DNA of 64,000 bases from assembly GCA_003344405.1 (NCBI GenBank), contig NOWV01000013.1, positions 1 through 64,000 on the forward strand, given 5' to 3'. Each line of letters begins with the position of its first letter. The stretch's first letter is position 1. Below, one piece after another: positions 50,598 through 61,946 of this stretch. Under the pieces are notes generated by a model that did no database searches, had not been told where the DNA came from, and worked only from the letters and a program-made list of their open reading frames with translations. Origin of the DNA: Trichoplax sp. H2 (taxonomy: Eukaryota > Placozoa > Uniplacotomia > Trichoplacea). Made by a program: the position numbers and the translations under genes.

Positions 50598-53073
50598 CTA
50601 ATTTATTGGCAAGATCAGTTTCATTGCCATCCATAGTAATAATCCATATAGGCAGAAGCAATCGTGTCGTAAACAACTGGAACAATTAGTATACCCTAAG
50701 CCGTTGGATAAATTAACCGTTTTTGCGCTAGAGTCAGGAAAAATTTCGCAATCCAAGATTGATCCAATGATAACTTTAATTGCTTCTGGTAAGCTATATT
50801 AAAATCCACATTAGAAAACTATCACTACATAATCCATATTTAAATGAAATCATTAACTTATAATCCACTAAATTGATAAATTATATAATCCTCTTTACTG
50901 CATATTAGAGACAAAAAGGCTAATTATATATAACTATAAAAGACTAAAGTTAGCCGATTATAATTATCAGGGTGAAATTACCGATATTCAATCTACAGTA
51001 TTTAGCTCCATTCACTTGCCTAAGACATTAATCGTTCTCTCATTATTACTTCTACAATAGAATCTGTTTAGTAGTCTATATTACTTGTACTTTCTAATTT
51101 TCATTAATCTCGAGTATAACGAAGAGCTGATAACTTGAACATGTTACTAACCACTACTGTACTGGCTTACTTATTGTGGTACGTAAATAGAAAAAAATGG
51201 ATCCAATTTACAGAATAAACCTTCAATACTTATAATCTTTCTTGTGCTATGCAGCAATTAGACTCATGCTTTTATGCAGTAAATATATTCAACCACTGAA
51301 GGATAAACTTACCAAGCTTTAGCTTTCCGACACTCTTGTTTGGTAATTGCACTTAGTAACATGGTCGAATCCGCACTACAGAAAGGAATTTCATGACAAG
51401 CTAATGATAAGATTCCCGTTGAACAGTCCTTACTCACTCTAGCAGTATTTAGAATTGATTTTAGAGACGCAATACTCTTCGACTGACGAAGCAGATTCGG
51501 TATCATCCATTCAGGGAAAGTCATATTAGCCGGTAGATCAGAACATTCATCAATACCAAATGAATTAAATGGCGGTTTGACACATCTCGCCAAAGTATAA
51601 TTGCTCACGCTAACATTACAATAACGATTCAACTGTATACCGCTATTGCGGCATTGATGAGAAAATTGACGACATTGTTTTATATTACCAATCATTATAC
51701 TCTGTCTATCGCTGGAACATTTCGGCAGATTCGATTGGCATAGAATCTCCTTAAAATATCGGCTGCAGATGGAGTTTGAACCCAGTTGCTTTTCAATAAC
51801 TACGTAATTGTCAATAAATTGATCTAATTTCCTAGCATTTTTACTTAATAGAAAAGCCGGAACTGATGAATTGTCACGGCAAAAGTTTTGAATCTTTAGC
51901 GGCGGTTGACGACATGAGCTTAATTGATCCAACGAGTAAGCAATAACATCTTCAGAAATTGATGCTACTCTTTGTCTGCGACTAATTTTATTGAATATCT
52001 ACCAATAGAAAAAAAACATTCGATTATTAGAATAAGAGCATATCATAGGGTTGATAGAGTTCAAGTTATCGATGATTTGTCATCAGGTGATATACAAATT
52101 CATAACTACAAAAAAATATTTAGATCTACAGCATGGCTTGGCTATTTGTATTCCGATTATGCAGTAACTGCTATTTGATTCAAAATTATCATACTTTTAA
52201 ATGATATAACAAAAATCTTCTTGTATATCTACACGTAGTCGTAAGTAAACATGACCAACAATGGATTACCATATGTAATCTTATAGAGTTAAAGTCAAAC
52301 CTGACAGGAATGTCGTAAATTTATTTTTCTATAACTGCAAAAGATTAACGTTAAAGAAATCCATTCTTTACAAATTAGAATTTAATAGAATTATTAGAAA
52401 TAGCATAACAGAGAGGTCAAGCTAATTATTCACTGCTCATTGAGTGCAAGTTAAAATGATTTTAAATGGACCATATTAATGTCACAGTATAGAAAAAAAA
52501 TCGATTGGATTGTTAATTTCGTAACTTGATCTGAGAGTTCAATTTTCATCTACCACCTTAACTTACAGATAGTGTATCACATTTTAACGAGTATTTAAGT
52601 GCATTATCAATCACTATGTTAATTATACCACGATACTGCGTGAAATTCGCAGGATAAGATTTTCATACTGTAAGCTTCTCAGATTACAACTAGTTTATCA
52701 ACAATTTTCTGAATGAATTTTGTCTTTTAAAATATCGTGGTTATAGTCAATAGCCTTAATAGCTAGTCAGTAACTAGATATCAATAGAACGCTATAGATC
52801 CAATTTCCTGCTGAAAGATTATAATTTTCTTCAGTTATTAGGGATGGAATGGATAGGGTCCCGCTTCAAAAACTATCTTCTACTTACTTGCTTCTTTGAG
52901 CCATGATAAGATTCCTCGTCGCGAGATGGGTCTTTACTATCGTCAAAATGATTGAATGGATCACTTCTAATATTGTTTTGACCATAATGGATATTTTGAC
53001 ATACACCAAAGCTAAGAAAATAAAGTAAAACTAAATTTGTTACCATCTTTAGATCGATTGTTACTTTGGACAT
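50598..53073 (-). CDS. secreted protein with two Frizzled-like domains
   Basis: Exons 52888-53073, 51313-51998 and 50598-50793, with phases 0 and 2, 355 residues. A signal peptide (VTNLVLLYFLSFGVC) is followed by a polar, charged linker ending in a basic HGSKKQ. Two cysteine-rich modules then follow the Frizzled pattern. In module 1 a cysteine pair spaced by eight (CSRYFKEILC) is followed by SNLPKC. In module 2, CSDLPANMTFPE (compare YNxTxxPN of FZ domains) precedes an eight-residue-spaced cysteine pair (CSTGILSLAC), HEIPFC, and C...C-IFPDSS at the end. The last exon was found by homology to the genes at 56028-57382 and 60546-61896. It ends in a hydrophobic stretch (CLYGLLLWMAMKLILPIN) that could be a GPI-attachment signal but is less typical than in the paralogue. 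Function unknown; Wnt-type ligand binding is a possibility only by domain analogy. Confidence 0.75.
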
Positions 53074-56027
53074 TATGTAACAATCGCAAAGAAATAACTT
53101 CTATCGATTAATTTTTTTCTTCTTATAAAAACGTTGTCTTCCAATTTATCGTCAATTTCTTTGATGTGAGCGAAGATCAGGGCAAACAATAAAGGGAAAA
53201 TGAGTAAGAAATTATAAATGCTAAGCAAATATATGCTAAAAAATAGTTAAGGATGACTAAAGCTTGAGGTTGACATAATAAAATGACTCAAAGTAAAGCA
53301 TAACTGACGACAAAATGATATCATGCAGTAATTTGTATGCTGAATTATTGATAAGGATCTATTTTTTTTAAATTACTATCAGCTAAAGCCCACCTAAACT
53401 AATATTTAAGTTATTCCGTGACCACGTGAATTTTCCCAACTAATATTAATGGAGGCTTTCTAGTTATCTTTAATGTCAATAAGATAACACTAAGTAAATA
53501 TCGTCCATTCACGTCATACATGATTGTAAATTAAATAACGGAGTTTTTTATTCATTAATGCCTTTTTTCTTTATTATTTTATTTCTTATACTTTGATCAC
53601 TATGCTTAAAACATGACTTTAAAATCATCTACAATGGTAGTATGAAATATAGGCAGAAATGTGTTATTTCGACGGCAATGATTCATTTACTTTATACAAT
53701 TTCAAGCATTGTATCTTTATTGGTGAAAAGAAATGATTCCGATAAAACTAAGAAATAAAAAAATTTTAAGAATGCTTAGAGATCGCAGTATTTATGGATT
53801 TATGTCTTAAAATCAACTGAAAGTATGCATTATTTAACTACGTATTTTACTTTATGTGAATTTAATTTGGCCAACATATTGCGTGGATTCTTCTCCGCTA
53901 ACAAAGAATGCCGTCGACTTATCCATTTATCATCTAGATCATTAAATGATTTGAGCTCTGTGGAGATCGGTTTAATTATTAAAATTGATAAATTTTGCAT
54001 GTACAAACCACTCATTAAATTATACTGGTCTGAAGTAAAACATTCTCCAGTGCTATTAACTACGTAAAAAATGGATTAAAAATGAAGAAGGGATAATTCA
54101 ACCTACACTGCATTAATTCTTAATCTGTTGACATAAAATATTTACACCATTTGTTAATCTAATCTTACACCTACTCTTGACATTACTATAAAGTTATTTT
54201 TTACATTATGCCTCATCCGCATTCAAGAACGCTAACATTTAAAAGATTTTAATGTGACTCTTTATTGCCTACTACCCCGAGGAAATGGTTGGTTCATCGT
54301 GAAACTACTATATTCATATTGGAACAATAGAATGGAATGAGTTATAAACGTTAATATCGCAGCTAGTAATCAATAAATAATATCATAATGCCTAAAAAAT
54401 AAGCGGAAATCTTATTAGCTTTCTTTCAAAAGTGACTGGATTGAGATGAATACGATTGAATATAGTTATTCAGTAACAGTAGTATACAAATGCACTGTTA
54501 AATTAAGAGTATAACTGATCCCATATGTATTAGTAGCGAGCACTCTAAACACTAATGTACGAATATTATGTTAAGAAGATAAAAAATTGGTTAACTAAAA
54601 TTTATTAAAAAAGGAGTCGAAACGCTCTAATATTCCCCCCCCCCTTAACATTATATTAATATGATGAAAATTGATTAACTAGCGTTATATTACAACTGTA
54701 GTCGACTACATCATCTTCATGGCTAGTATCGTATCGAAGCAGAGGCTGGATATCATTACTTGGATAAAACCAACGCTTTACTACTTAGCCAGTAATATCT
54801 CTTTCATTCTTAAATTACTTAAAATTGACTATATACTATTAATTAGCTTGTTATTGACTGTATCGATGTATAGGTCACGATGCCATCTACAATAGATGAA
54901 ATCGATCCTTATATTGATACATCGTACTTAATTTATGCCTTCTATATTTTCTACATTGAACCACTTATTCAATAATATTATGCAATATAGTTATACTGTA
55001 GCCTACACCAGGTTAAAGCAAAGGCTAGTGATAGCTATCTGACGACTGATATCTTCTCTTTTATTTTAAATTACCTAAATATTATCAATTTTAATTTATT
55101 AGCTGTAGCTATGGTCATGCTTATACCTTCCAAAACGGATGAAATCACTTTTACCTAACCAATATAACGCGTACTGGCATACGTTGAAAGAAGCAGTGAT
55201 AATAACAGCTTACAATATTTCATCTACTGTACATTAGCAGTTCCATATTGAATCAGAAGACGGTTTTTGTAGATCAATTCTCCGCGTAAAACCTTAGAGT
55301 CAAACTCCAACTTATGATCTTTGCATATTGTCCATATAACAGTCTGTTGTACCGATTTACATTACAAAGCGATTACCAAATAAGAATCAACCCTACTCTA
55401 TTTATGTAATTATCACATTCTATCCTCGGGCTAATCTATTACACAGATATATTATAAAAAATAAGATTGCTAAACATCTCGGCGTAATTATTATCATGCA
55501 TAGGAATCTCGAGATTGCATCTAAAAAGCTAAGTTTAATCTATCAATATCAAACCGCGATATGAATAATTAAGTAATTAAAAAAATCTTTCTTAACATAC
55601 AAAAGATCTATTGTGAAAGGAAGTAGGTATGATATCATCATAAGATAGTTATCAGCTTAATATTGTAGCTTATTGGAGATTAAATTAAATCTTAATACAC
55701 AAAATTGCAAATTATTCTAGGTTTTTATTCAATTTTTGCTGTTTTTAAATTCTTTAAAAGATCTTAACTAATCATTCCTATAAGATTATTAAATCATTAA
55801 AGAGTAAATTCCTAATATCATCGCTGCTATTGGCACTTTGAACTAGGCACTTGATAGAATCTTTACATCAATTCTTGTATGGTAACAATTACCAGTACCG
55901 CATGCTATAATATCCATGTGCTAATTAATAATTACAAAATTTTCATTACTTTTCGTAGCATGGTATTCTCTAGCTCTCTAGGTTAGGTTATCACAGGTAT
56001 ATTATCATAAGAAATTATATATCTTCT
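53074..56027. other. intergenic with one exon-like stretch
   Basis: An exon-like minus-strand frame lies at about 53830-54057 and is listed separately. A run of about ten C residues lies near 54640. From about 55345 the sequence is the 3' flank included in the segmental duplication shared with 59807-60545. Nothing else was recognised. Confidence 0.45.
53830..54057 (-). CDS. possible terminal exon, unrecognised
   Basis: After a tttacgtag acceptor the minus strand reads NSTGECFTSDQYNLM, then NLSILIIKPISTELKSF and DDKWISRRHSLLAEK, ending HKVKYVVK and a stop. Composition is protein-like, but I know no family. A decayed stretch at about 62150-62380 on the minus strand, also upstream of a Frizzled-like gene, shows a weak resemblance (HNLL...). 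It could be the last exon of an unidentified gene, a relic, or chance. Confidence 0.25.
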   Translation of the reverse strand, partial: NSTGECFTSDQYNLMSGLYMQNLSILIIKPISTELKSFNDLDDKWISRRHSLLAEKNPRNMLAKLNSHKVKYVVK

Positions 56028-57432
56028 TTAATTGAATATCTTAATGTAGGTAGCTAGCAAAAAACATGCTAAGTATGATGCTAAGTATGATAGAGTAGAG
56101 TCCATGGGGATTCCAACTGCAGCTCCATGAGATGCCGTCGTAGTACCTGTTAGAAGTGTGCATGTAGGCACAGTTATTCCAGCCGACCTATAAGCCTCTC
56201 CGGAAGGCGTGCACACTGTTGTGCTATTTGAATCAGGATACGCCGAGCAATTATAAATTATTCTATAGCTATTTTGAAGGCTACTTGGTAAACTGTAAAT
56301 GAAAGTGCAAAATAAGAGTTAAAATAGAATGCAATCAAAGGAATATAATCAAAATTAGATGCTTAACTAATGACCTAGTTTGCATATTAATACAAAAATT
56401 TGAGATCTGTGAATAATGGATGTACTGAGGGCTTACCAATTGATAGCATCTTGACATTGCTGTTTAGTTACAGCTGAAAGTACTGTAGTCCTATCGCTAC
56501 TACAGGATGGAATAAGAACGCAAGCTATATTGGTCCATTTAGTTCCACAAGTGCTGGTAACTGCCGCGTTAGAGAAAGCTGTTTGCAGTGCAGAAATTGC
56601 CACTGCACGAGCAGCTAAGTTTTCCACTGAATAATAATATGGAAAAGTAATGTTTGCCGGTAGTGCTTCGCAATATTGAGAACTGAATGTTCCTGCTTTA
56701 AATTTAGAACATGTTCTTAAACTAAATGTTTTTCCTGATTCATAGAATGTATTGTAAAAATGATTGGGGACCAAGGTTAGGAAAGTTACTACCGCAAGAG
56801 TTTAGTGCCGAACAAGCGCTTTGAAAATTTCTATTAGTAGCTGTTGAAGAATCTGCGGAACACTTGGGAAAAGCTCCTCCACAGAGAATGATCTTTAATG
56901 CATTAGTGCAATTGCTACTTAATGTGTGTTGCAAAAGAGAGAAGCTCAACTGAACCGCAGAAAATGTAGCACCAACAGTGTCAACATAATATGTTGGCGA
57001 GTTATAATCCGTGCCACAAAATGATCTGACGGAACTGGGCAATCTTTTACATTCACCCAAATTACCGTTTACCCGACGACAGGTCGACTACTTCGGATTT
57101 GTCTAATATGCTCAACTGCCTAAATAGAGCATAATCGATAAATTATAGGTGTATAGATATTGCATACAGAATATTACTTTAAAATCGACACTGTAATATC
57201 TCATTGATACAAAAGTAAACAAACGCATATTAAATTCGATATAGAATACTACCTACTCGCGACTTGAAATATTTTAAATACTCTACCTCCATAGCTAACT
57301 GTTCTTTATCTTTTAATGCTTCCCCTATGTTTGCCTTTATAGCCAAAAGGATAGCAAGTGTAGTTAACAAGAATTTCAACATCTTGATTTCTGCAAATAG
57401 ATACGAGTTCGTATTAAAATTGAGAATATGGA
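55345..57432. repeat. segmental duplication, copy 1
   Basis: The whole frameshifted Frizzled-like gene plus about 680 bp of 3' flank and about 50 bp of 5' flank match 59807-61946 in the same orientation. Flank landmarks shared by both copies include ACATCTCGG...AATTATTATCAT, ATCATCATAAGAT and TACGA.TTCGTATTAAAATT. The offset between copies is about 4.46 kb. Divergence is visible in flank and gene. Confidence 0.8.
56028..57382 (-). pseudogene. dual Frizzled-like gene, frameshifted copy
   Basis: Exons correspond to 57257-57382, 56437-57119 and 56028-56292. Signal peptide MLKFLLTTLAILLA, two FZ-like modules (e.g. CTNALKIILCGGAFPKC; ALPANITFPYYY; CVLIPSC) and a last exon with NCSAYPDS and a GPI-type hydrophobic end are all present. 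Compared with the copy at 60546-61896, the middle exon has a 4-bp deletion near 57070, which puts TAA in frame at once. It also has a 1-bp insertion near 56755 that changes a cysteine codon. The net change of -3 explains its 683 bp against 686 bp in the paralogues. As assembled it would give only a short truncated peptide. Splice sites are still intact, so decay is recent. Assembly error is possible but would need two events. Confidence 0.75.
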
Positions 57433-59806
57433 ACGATAGTATAATAGCTTCAACAGTGAGACCCCTATAATCTTAAGAAGGATGACGGCGTAGACGTAAG
57501 TAGACTGGCGGAGTAGTGGTGTCAAGGATTACATTTAAACAAGTTATCTAACTTGTTTACAGCATAGCGATTGCGCACAACATCACTTAACACGTTCAAA
57601 AGTTAATATGAGAATAAATCTCTATGATTAATATTATATTCTACGAAGCTGAAATCAACATACTTAGATTTTGGTATTATTTAAGTTATATCTAATTTGC
57701 TGCTACGTATCATGTTGATAACAACAGCTTCACTACAACTTTATGGTCCTAAGTTACAATATGCGAAGAACCGTTGCTCGTTAATACCAGTCAGAACTGA
57801 TTAATTTAATTACAATGATCGTTCCTATATATCATGGCCACTTTAGCATGGTGCAATTATTACTATTCTAATCAAGTATTTCGATGAACGACTATGGCTT
57901 ATTGCCTGCTTGGAATAAAACTAGCGAACAACAAGCTACATGAGATAATTCATTCACAAAATCATCGCAGGGCTAAGCTTTACAATACCTTTCTATGGAG
58001 CCTATAATTTAATGAAGTTATGATTAGCATGAGCGGCCACTAGAATGAATCCAATCACATTTAAATATTCTAAATAAAGGGCAAGTATCCCAATATTGTT
58101 TGTATTGAAGTTAATTAATATTATTAAAATATAAGTATTTGTTTCTTTAAGCGATATCTTCCTGCATTCTAACGATTACTGACATCGACGTGTGATTTTT
58201 GTTTTAACTTGGATCGAATACGGAATAAACCAATGTGAAATCTACTACCGCTATTCCTATTTGTTTCGCGATATAGATAATTTCGACGACGTCGAAAACT
58301 GAACAAGATGATTGGTGTTCAAATCTGAATTTAGAGAAACTAAATTTTACCAATAATAAAAAGTAAACAATTTAGACATGCAATTAACTGACTATGCATG
58401 ACTATCGATGAAGTTAGGTAAATTTTAATTACATATTTCGATTTCTATAAAGTAGATCAGACTACCAACAAAATCAGTCTGGATTACTTCGCCAGAACAA
58501 TATGCATCTTGGTAGAGCTTACATGGATCTAGTTGGTTTAGAAGTTATGTACGCGTATGCGAGCATTATAAAAGCTTTAAATGTCGTTGTCAGTAGTCAA
58601 ATTACAATCAATTACTCAGTTAATAAGAATAAATCTACGTGTACACCATAGAAATATATTTACTTCTTTATATGAACGCACTATTTAGTGATTATTGATA
58701 ACATTTACTTGCCATCCTGCTATAGAAGTAGACTATATTAATTTAGTTATTAATGTAGTTGAAATAAAGAGAACTGCTAATACTATCGGTTGCCGTTACT
58801 AATTATACATCTCGGTGATTACGAATGAAGGATTTCAAATGGTACAATTGACAATTCTTGTAACAAGTAATCGTTTTATCGTTTCAAGGAGTGTAAGAAA
58901 CTGAATCACATTATTGCAGACATTTTACGGTGAAGCTTCGCTTAAACGGAGTTAAAATTAGGACAGGCATAATATCCATATTAAAGTTTATCATCAGACT
59001 AGTCTTTACCAAAAAAAAGTATGTCTAGTATTGCATTAATGATCTACGTATCAGATTTGATAGAGCAGTCTCTAGAATATTTTTAACGGGCAACAGTGTA
59101 TATTTGGCAGTCCGAAATAACTTGTAACAAAATGCTAGTTGTATTGGAATACGATATTTAGCAATGTCTTAATTATAATTAATTACCGTACCAACATAAT
59201 TATAATCTTCGTGTTACTTACGTTAGTCAATTACCATTGATAGTTAATTGGTAAAATTAAACGGGCACGTCACCATTAACTTTATTTCTCGCTAAGTAAA
59301 TAACGCTAATAGATTAGATTATTTTAAACGAGAGTACCATATCGTAGTATTGTTCTGATTTTCTTGCCATACTATCTTCTCGTGGATGTATATTAAGATT
59401 AATTATTGATTAGTTTGTTGCAATTTGTATTGAATATTAAAATCAATGTTTACTTTTAACGCTATTAGATTCAGCAGTAAATTGCATAGCATATAATAGC
59501 AGAGTTTTGAAGTATATTTCAGCCGATTACTTTTGACGAATAACAAAAAGGTCGCTTGCAAGCTATTTAATTATACAGTAAATTCTATTGAGGAATTAAT
59601 CACTCAAATACCTGTTACCATTCATTCCATATACAGTACTGTATAGCATGCAATCGATCGTTTAATTAATTATGATGTTGTTGGCTATTCCTAATAATTA
59701 CAAGAAATTTTGAATCATGTTTCACCCAGGTTCACTAGTATATCGATCGGAATACACAAGTATTTTGTTGCTTACAAGCACGCACGCTGCCCCTGCAGTA
59801 GTATCC
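57433..59806. other. spacer between duplication copies, nothing recognised
   Basis: About 2.4 kb of AT-rich DNA with no gene and no third duplication copy. One TACAGTACTGTA palindrome lies at 59632-59643. Confidence 0.5.
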
Positions 59807-61946
59807 TGTACCGATATACATTACAAGATGGATAAATAAATAGGAATAAACTCTATTTTTGTTATTTGTATGTGCTATCCTTATGCTAGCCTATTACACA
59901 GATTGTTGAACATCTCGGAATAATTATTATCATATATAGGAGAAATCTGAAAAGTAAAGTATAATTTATCAATATTAAAATTGGATATAAATAATTTACG
60001 GATTGTAATGTAATCGTATGTAATCGAAAAAGTCTTCCTTAATATAAAAAATTTATTGTGTATCGAAATAGGTATAGTATCATCATAAGATCATTACTAG
60101 CTTAATGCTGCAGCTTATTAGGGATTCTATTAAATCGTAATGCACCAAATTGCAAAATATTCTAGATTTTATTCAATTTCTACAATTTTCTTAAGCCATC
60201 AAAAGATCTTAACTGATTAATCAGTCCTATAAGATTTTTAAATCATTTAAACGCAATTTCCAGATCAATACTGTTCGCGCTTTGAGCTAGGTAGCTTATA
60301 TAATTTTTATATCAATTCTTGAATGGTGACAATTATTGGTACTGTACGTATAATATCCTAGTGCCAATAAACTACTTTACAAAATTTTTATTACTTTTCC
60401 TAACATTGTATTCTCTAGCTTTCTAGATTAGGTTAGAACACGTATATTGACATAAGAAATTACATATATCTCCATGCTAAAATGCTCTAAATTATGTCAT
60501 CAGTATAATACTGGTGCACGTAATTAGCCAGGCCTAATTCTTTCTTTAATTAAATATCTTAATGCAGGTGGCTAACAGAAAGGATGCTAAGTATAGCAAA
60601 GCAGAACCCATGGTCATTCCAGCTGCAGACCCTGTTTGGCCTTGAGTTGCCACGGTAGCAGCCACACCTGTTGGAAGTGTGCATGTAGACGCAGTTACTC
60701 CAGCCATCTTATAAGCCTCACCGGGAGGCATACATACAGTTGCACCACTTGAATCAGGATAATTCGCACAATTATAGACTGAGCTCAGGCTATTTTGAAG
60801 GCCACTTGGCAAGCTATGAATGAAGATAGAAAGTAAGAGTTAAAAATAGACTGCAATCATAGGAATGTAGTTCAAAATTGATGTTATACACCTATTATGT
60901 ATATTAATAGAAAAATTCGAAATCTACGAATATTGGATGCACTCTGGGCTTACCAATTGATAGCAGCTTGACACTGTTGCCTAGTCACAGCAGTAAGTTG
61001 CTTAGATTTGTCGCTACTACAGAATGGAGTCAAAACGCAAACCATATTAGTCCATTTAGCTCTACAACTATTGCTAACTCCCCCGGTAGAGAAAGTTGTT
61101 TGTAGCGCACTAATTGCTGCGCCTAGAGTAGCCATATTTTGCAGTAAATAATTTGGAAAAGTAATGTTTGCCGGTAATGCTCCACAATATTGAGAGTTCA
61201 ACGTTGATCCACTAAATTTAGAACACGTTATCAAACTAAATGTTCTTCCCGATTGCTTACAGTATTGTGAAAATGATTGGCTACCAATGTTAGGGATGTT
61301 AATGACACCGCAAGAGTTTAGTGACGTACATGCGCTTTGAAAATTTCCAAAGGTAGCTGTTGAAGAATCAGAGGAACACCGGGGAAGAGCTCCTTGGCAG
61401 AGAATGGTCTTTAGTGCATTAGTACAAGTGCTACCTAATGTTTGTTGCAATAGAGAAAAGCTGGCCTGGAGTGTAGAAAATATAGGACCAATACTATTAA
61501 CATAAGTGGCTGGTGAGTTATAATCAGTGCCACAAAATGATCTGGCGGAACTGGGCAATCTTTTACATCCAGCAGAATTGCCGCTTATCCAAGCGACGAT
61601 AGGTTGAGTACTTCGGATTTGTCTAATATGCTCAACTACCTAAATAGAGCATAATCGATGAATTACATTTATTACTTAAAAAATATAACTCTAAAATCGA
61701 TACTGCACTATGTCATTGATGCAGAAATGAACAAACTTATATCAAATTAGATATAGAATAAGAGTATCTACTCGCGCTTAAAATATTCGAAATACTTCAC
61801 CTCCATAGCCAACTGTTTTTCGTCTTTCAATGCTTCTCCTCTATTTGTAGTTGTAGCCAAAAGGATAGCAAGTGTGAATAAGATCGATTTCAACATCTTG
61901 ATTTCTGCAAAAAGATACGAATTCGTATTAAAATTGAGTATATGAA
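59807..61946. repeat. segmental duplication, copy 2
   Basis: Partner of 55345-57432. It contains the readable Frizzled-like gene and its 3' flank. Similarity begins near a GTACCGAT.TACATTACAA landmark and ends about 50 bp upstream of the start codon. Confidence 0.8.
60546..61896 (-). CDS. GPI-anchored protein with two Frizzled-like domains
   Basis: Exons 61801-61896, 60954-61639 and 60546-60813, with phases 0 and 2, 349 residues. A signal peptide (MLKSILFTLAILLA) leads to module 1: CKRLPSSARSFC, CTNALKTILC, QGALPRC, and C...C pairs. Module 2 has YCGALPANITFPN, CRAKWTNMVC, VLTPFC, a C-x5-C pair and NCANYPDSS. The eight-residue spacing of the C-C pair, the P before the next Cys, the NxTFPN motif and the closing C-x-x-(F/Y)-P are Frizzled CRD traits. 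Small residues then a hydrophobic end (LLYLASFLLATCIKIFN) form a GPI-attachment signal. Relative to the copy at 56028-57382, exon 1 lost one T near its end. Splicing at the homologous donor would break the frame, but GAG|gtgaag at 61801 restores it. I used that donor. Ligand unknown. Confidence 0.75.
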
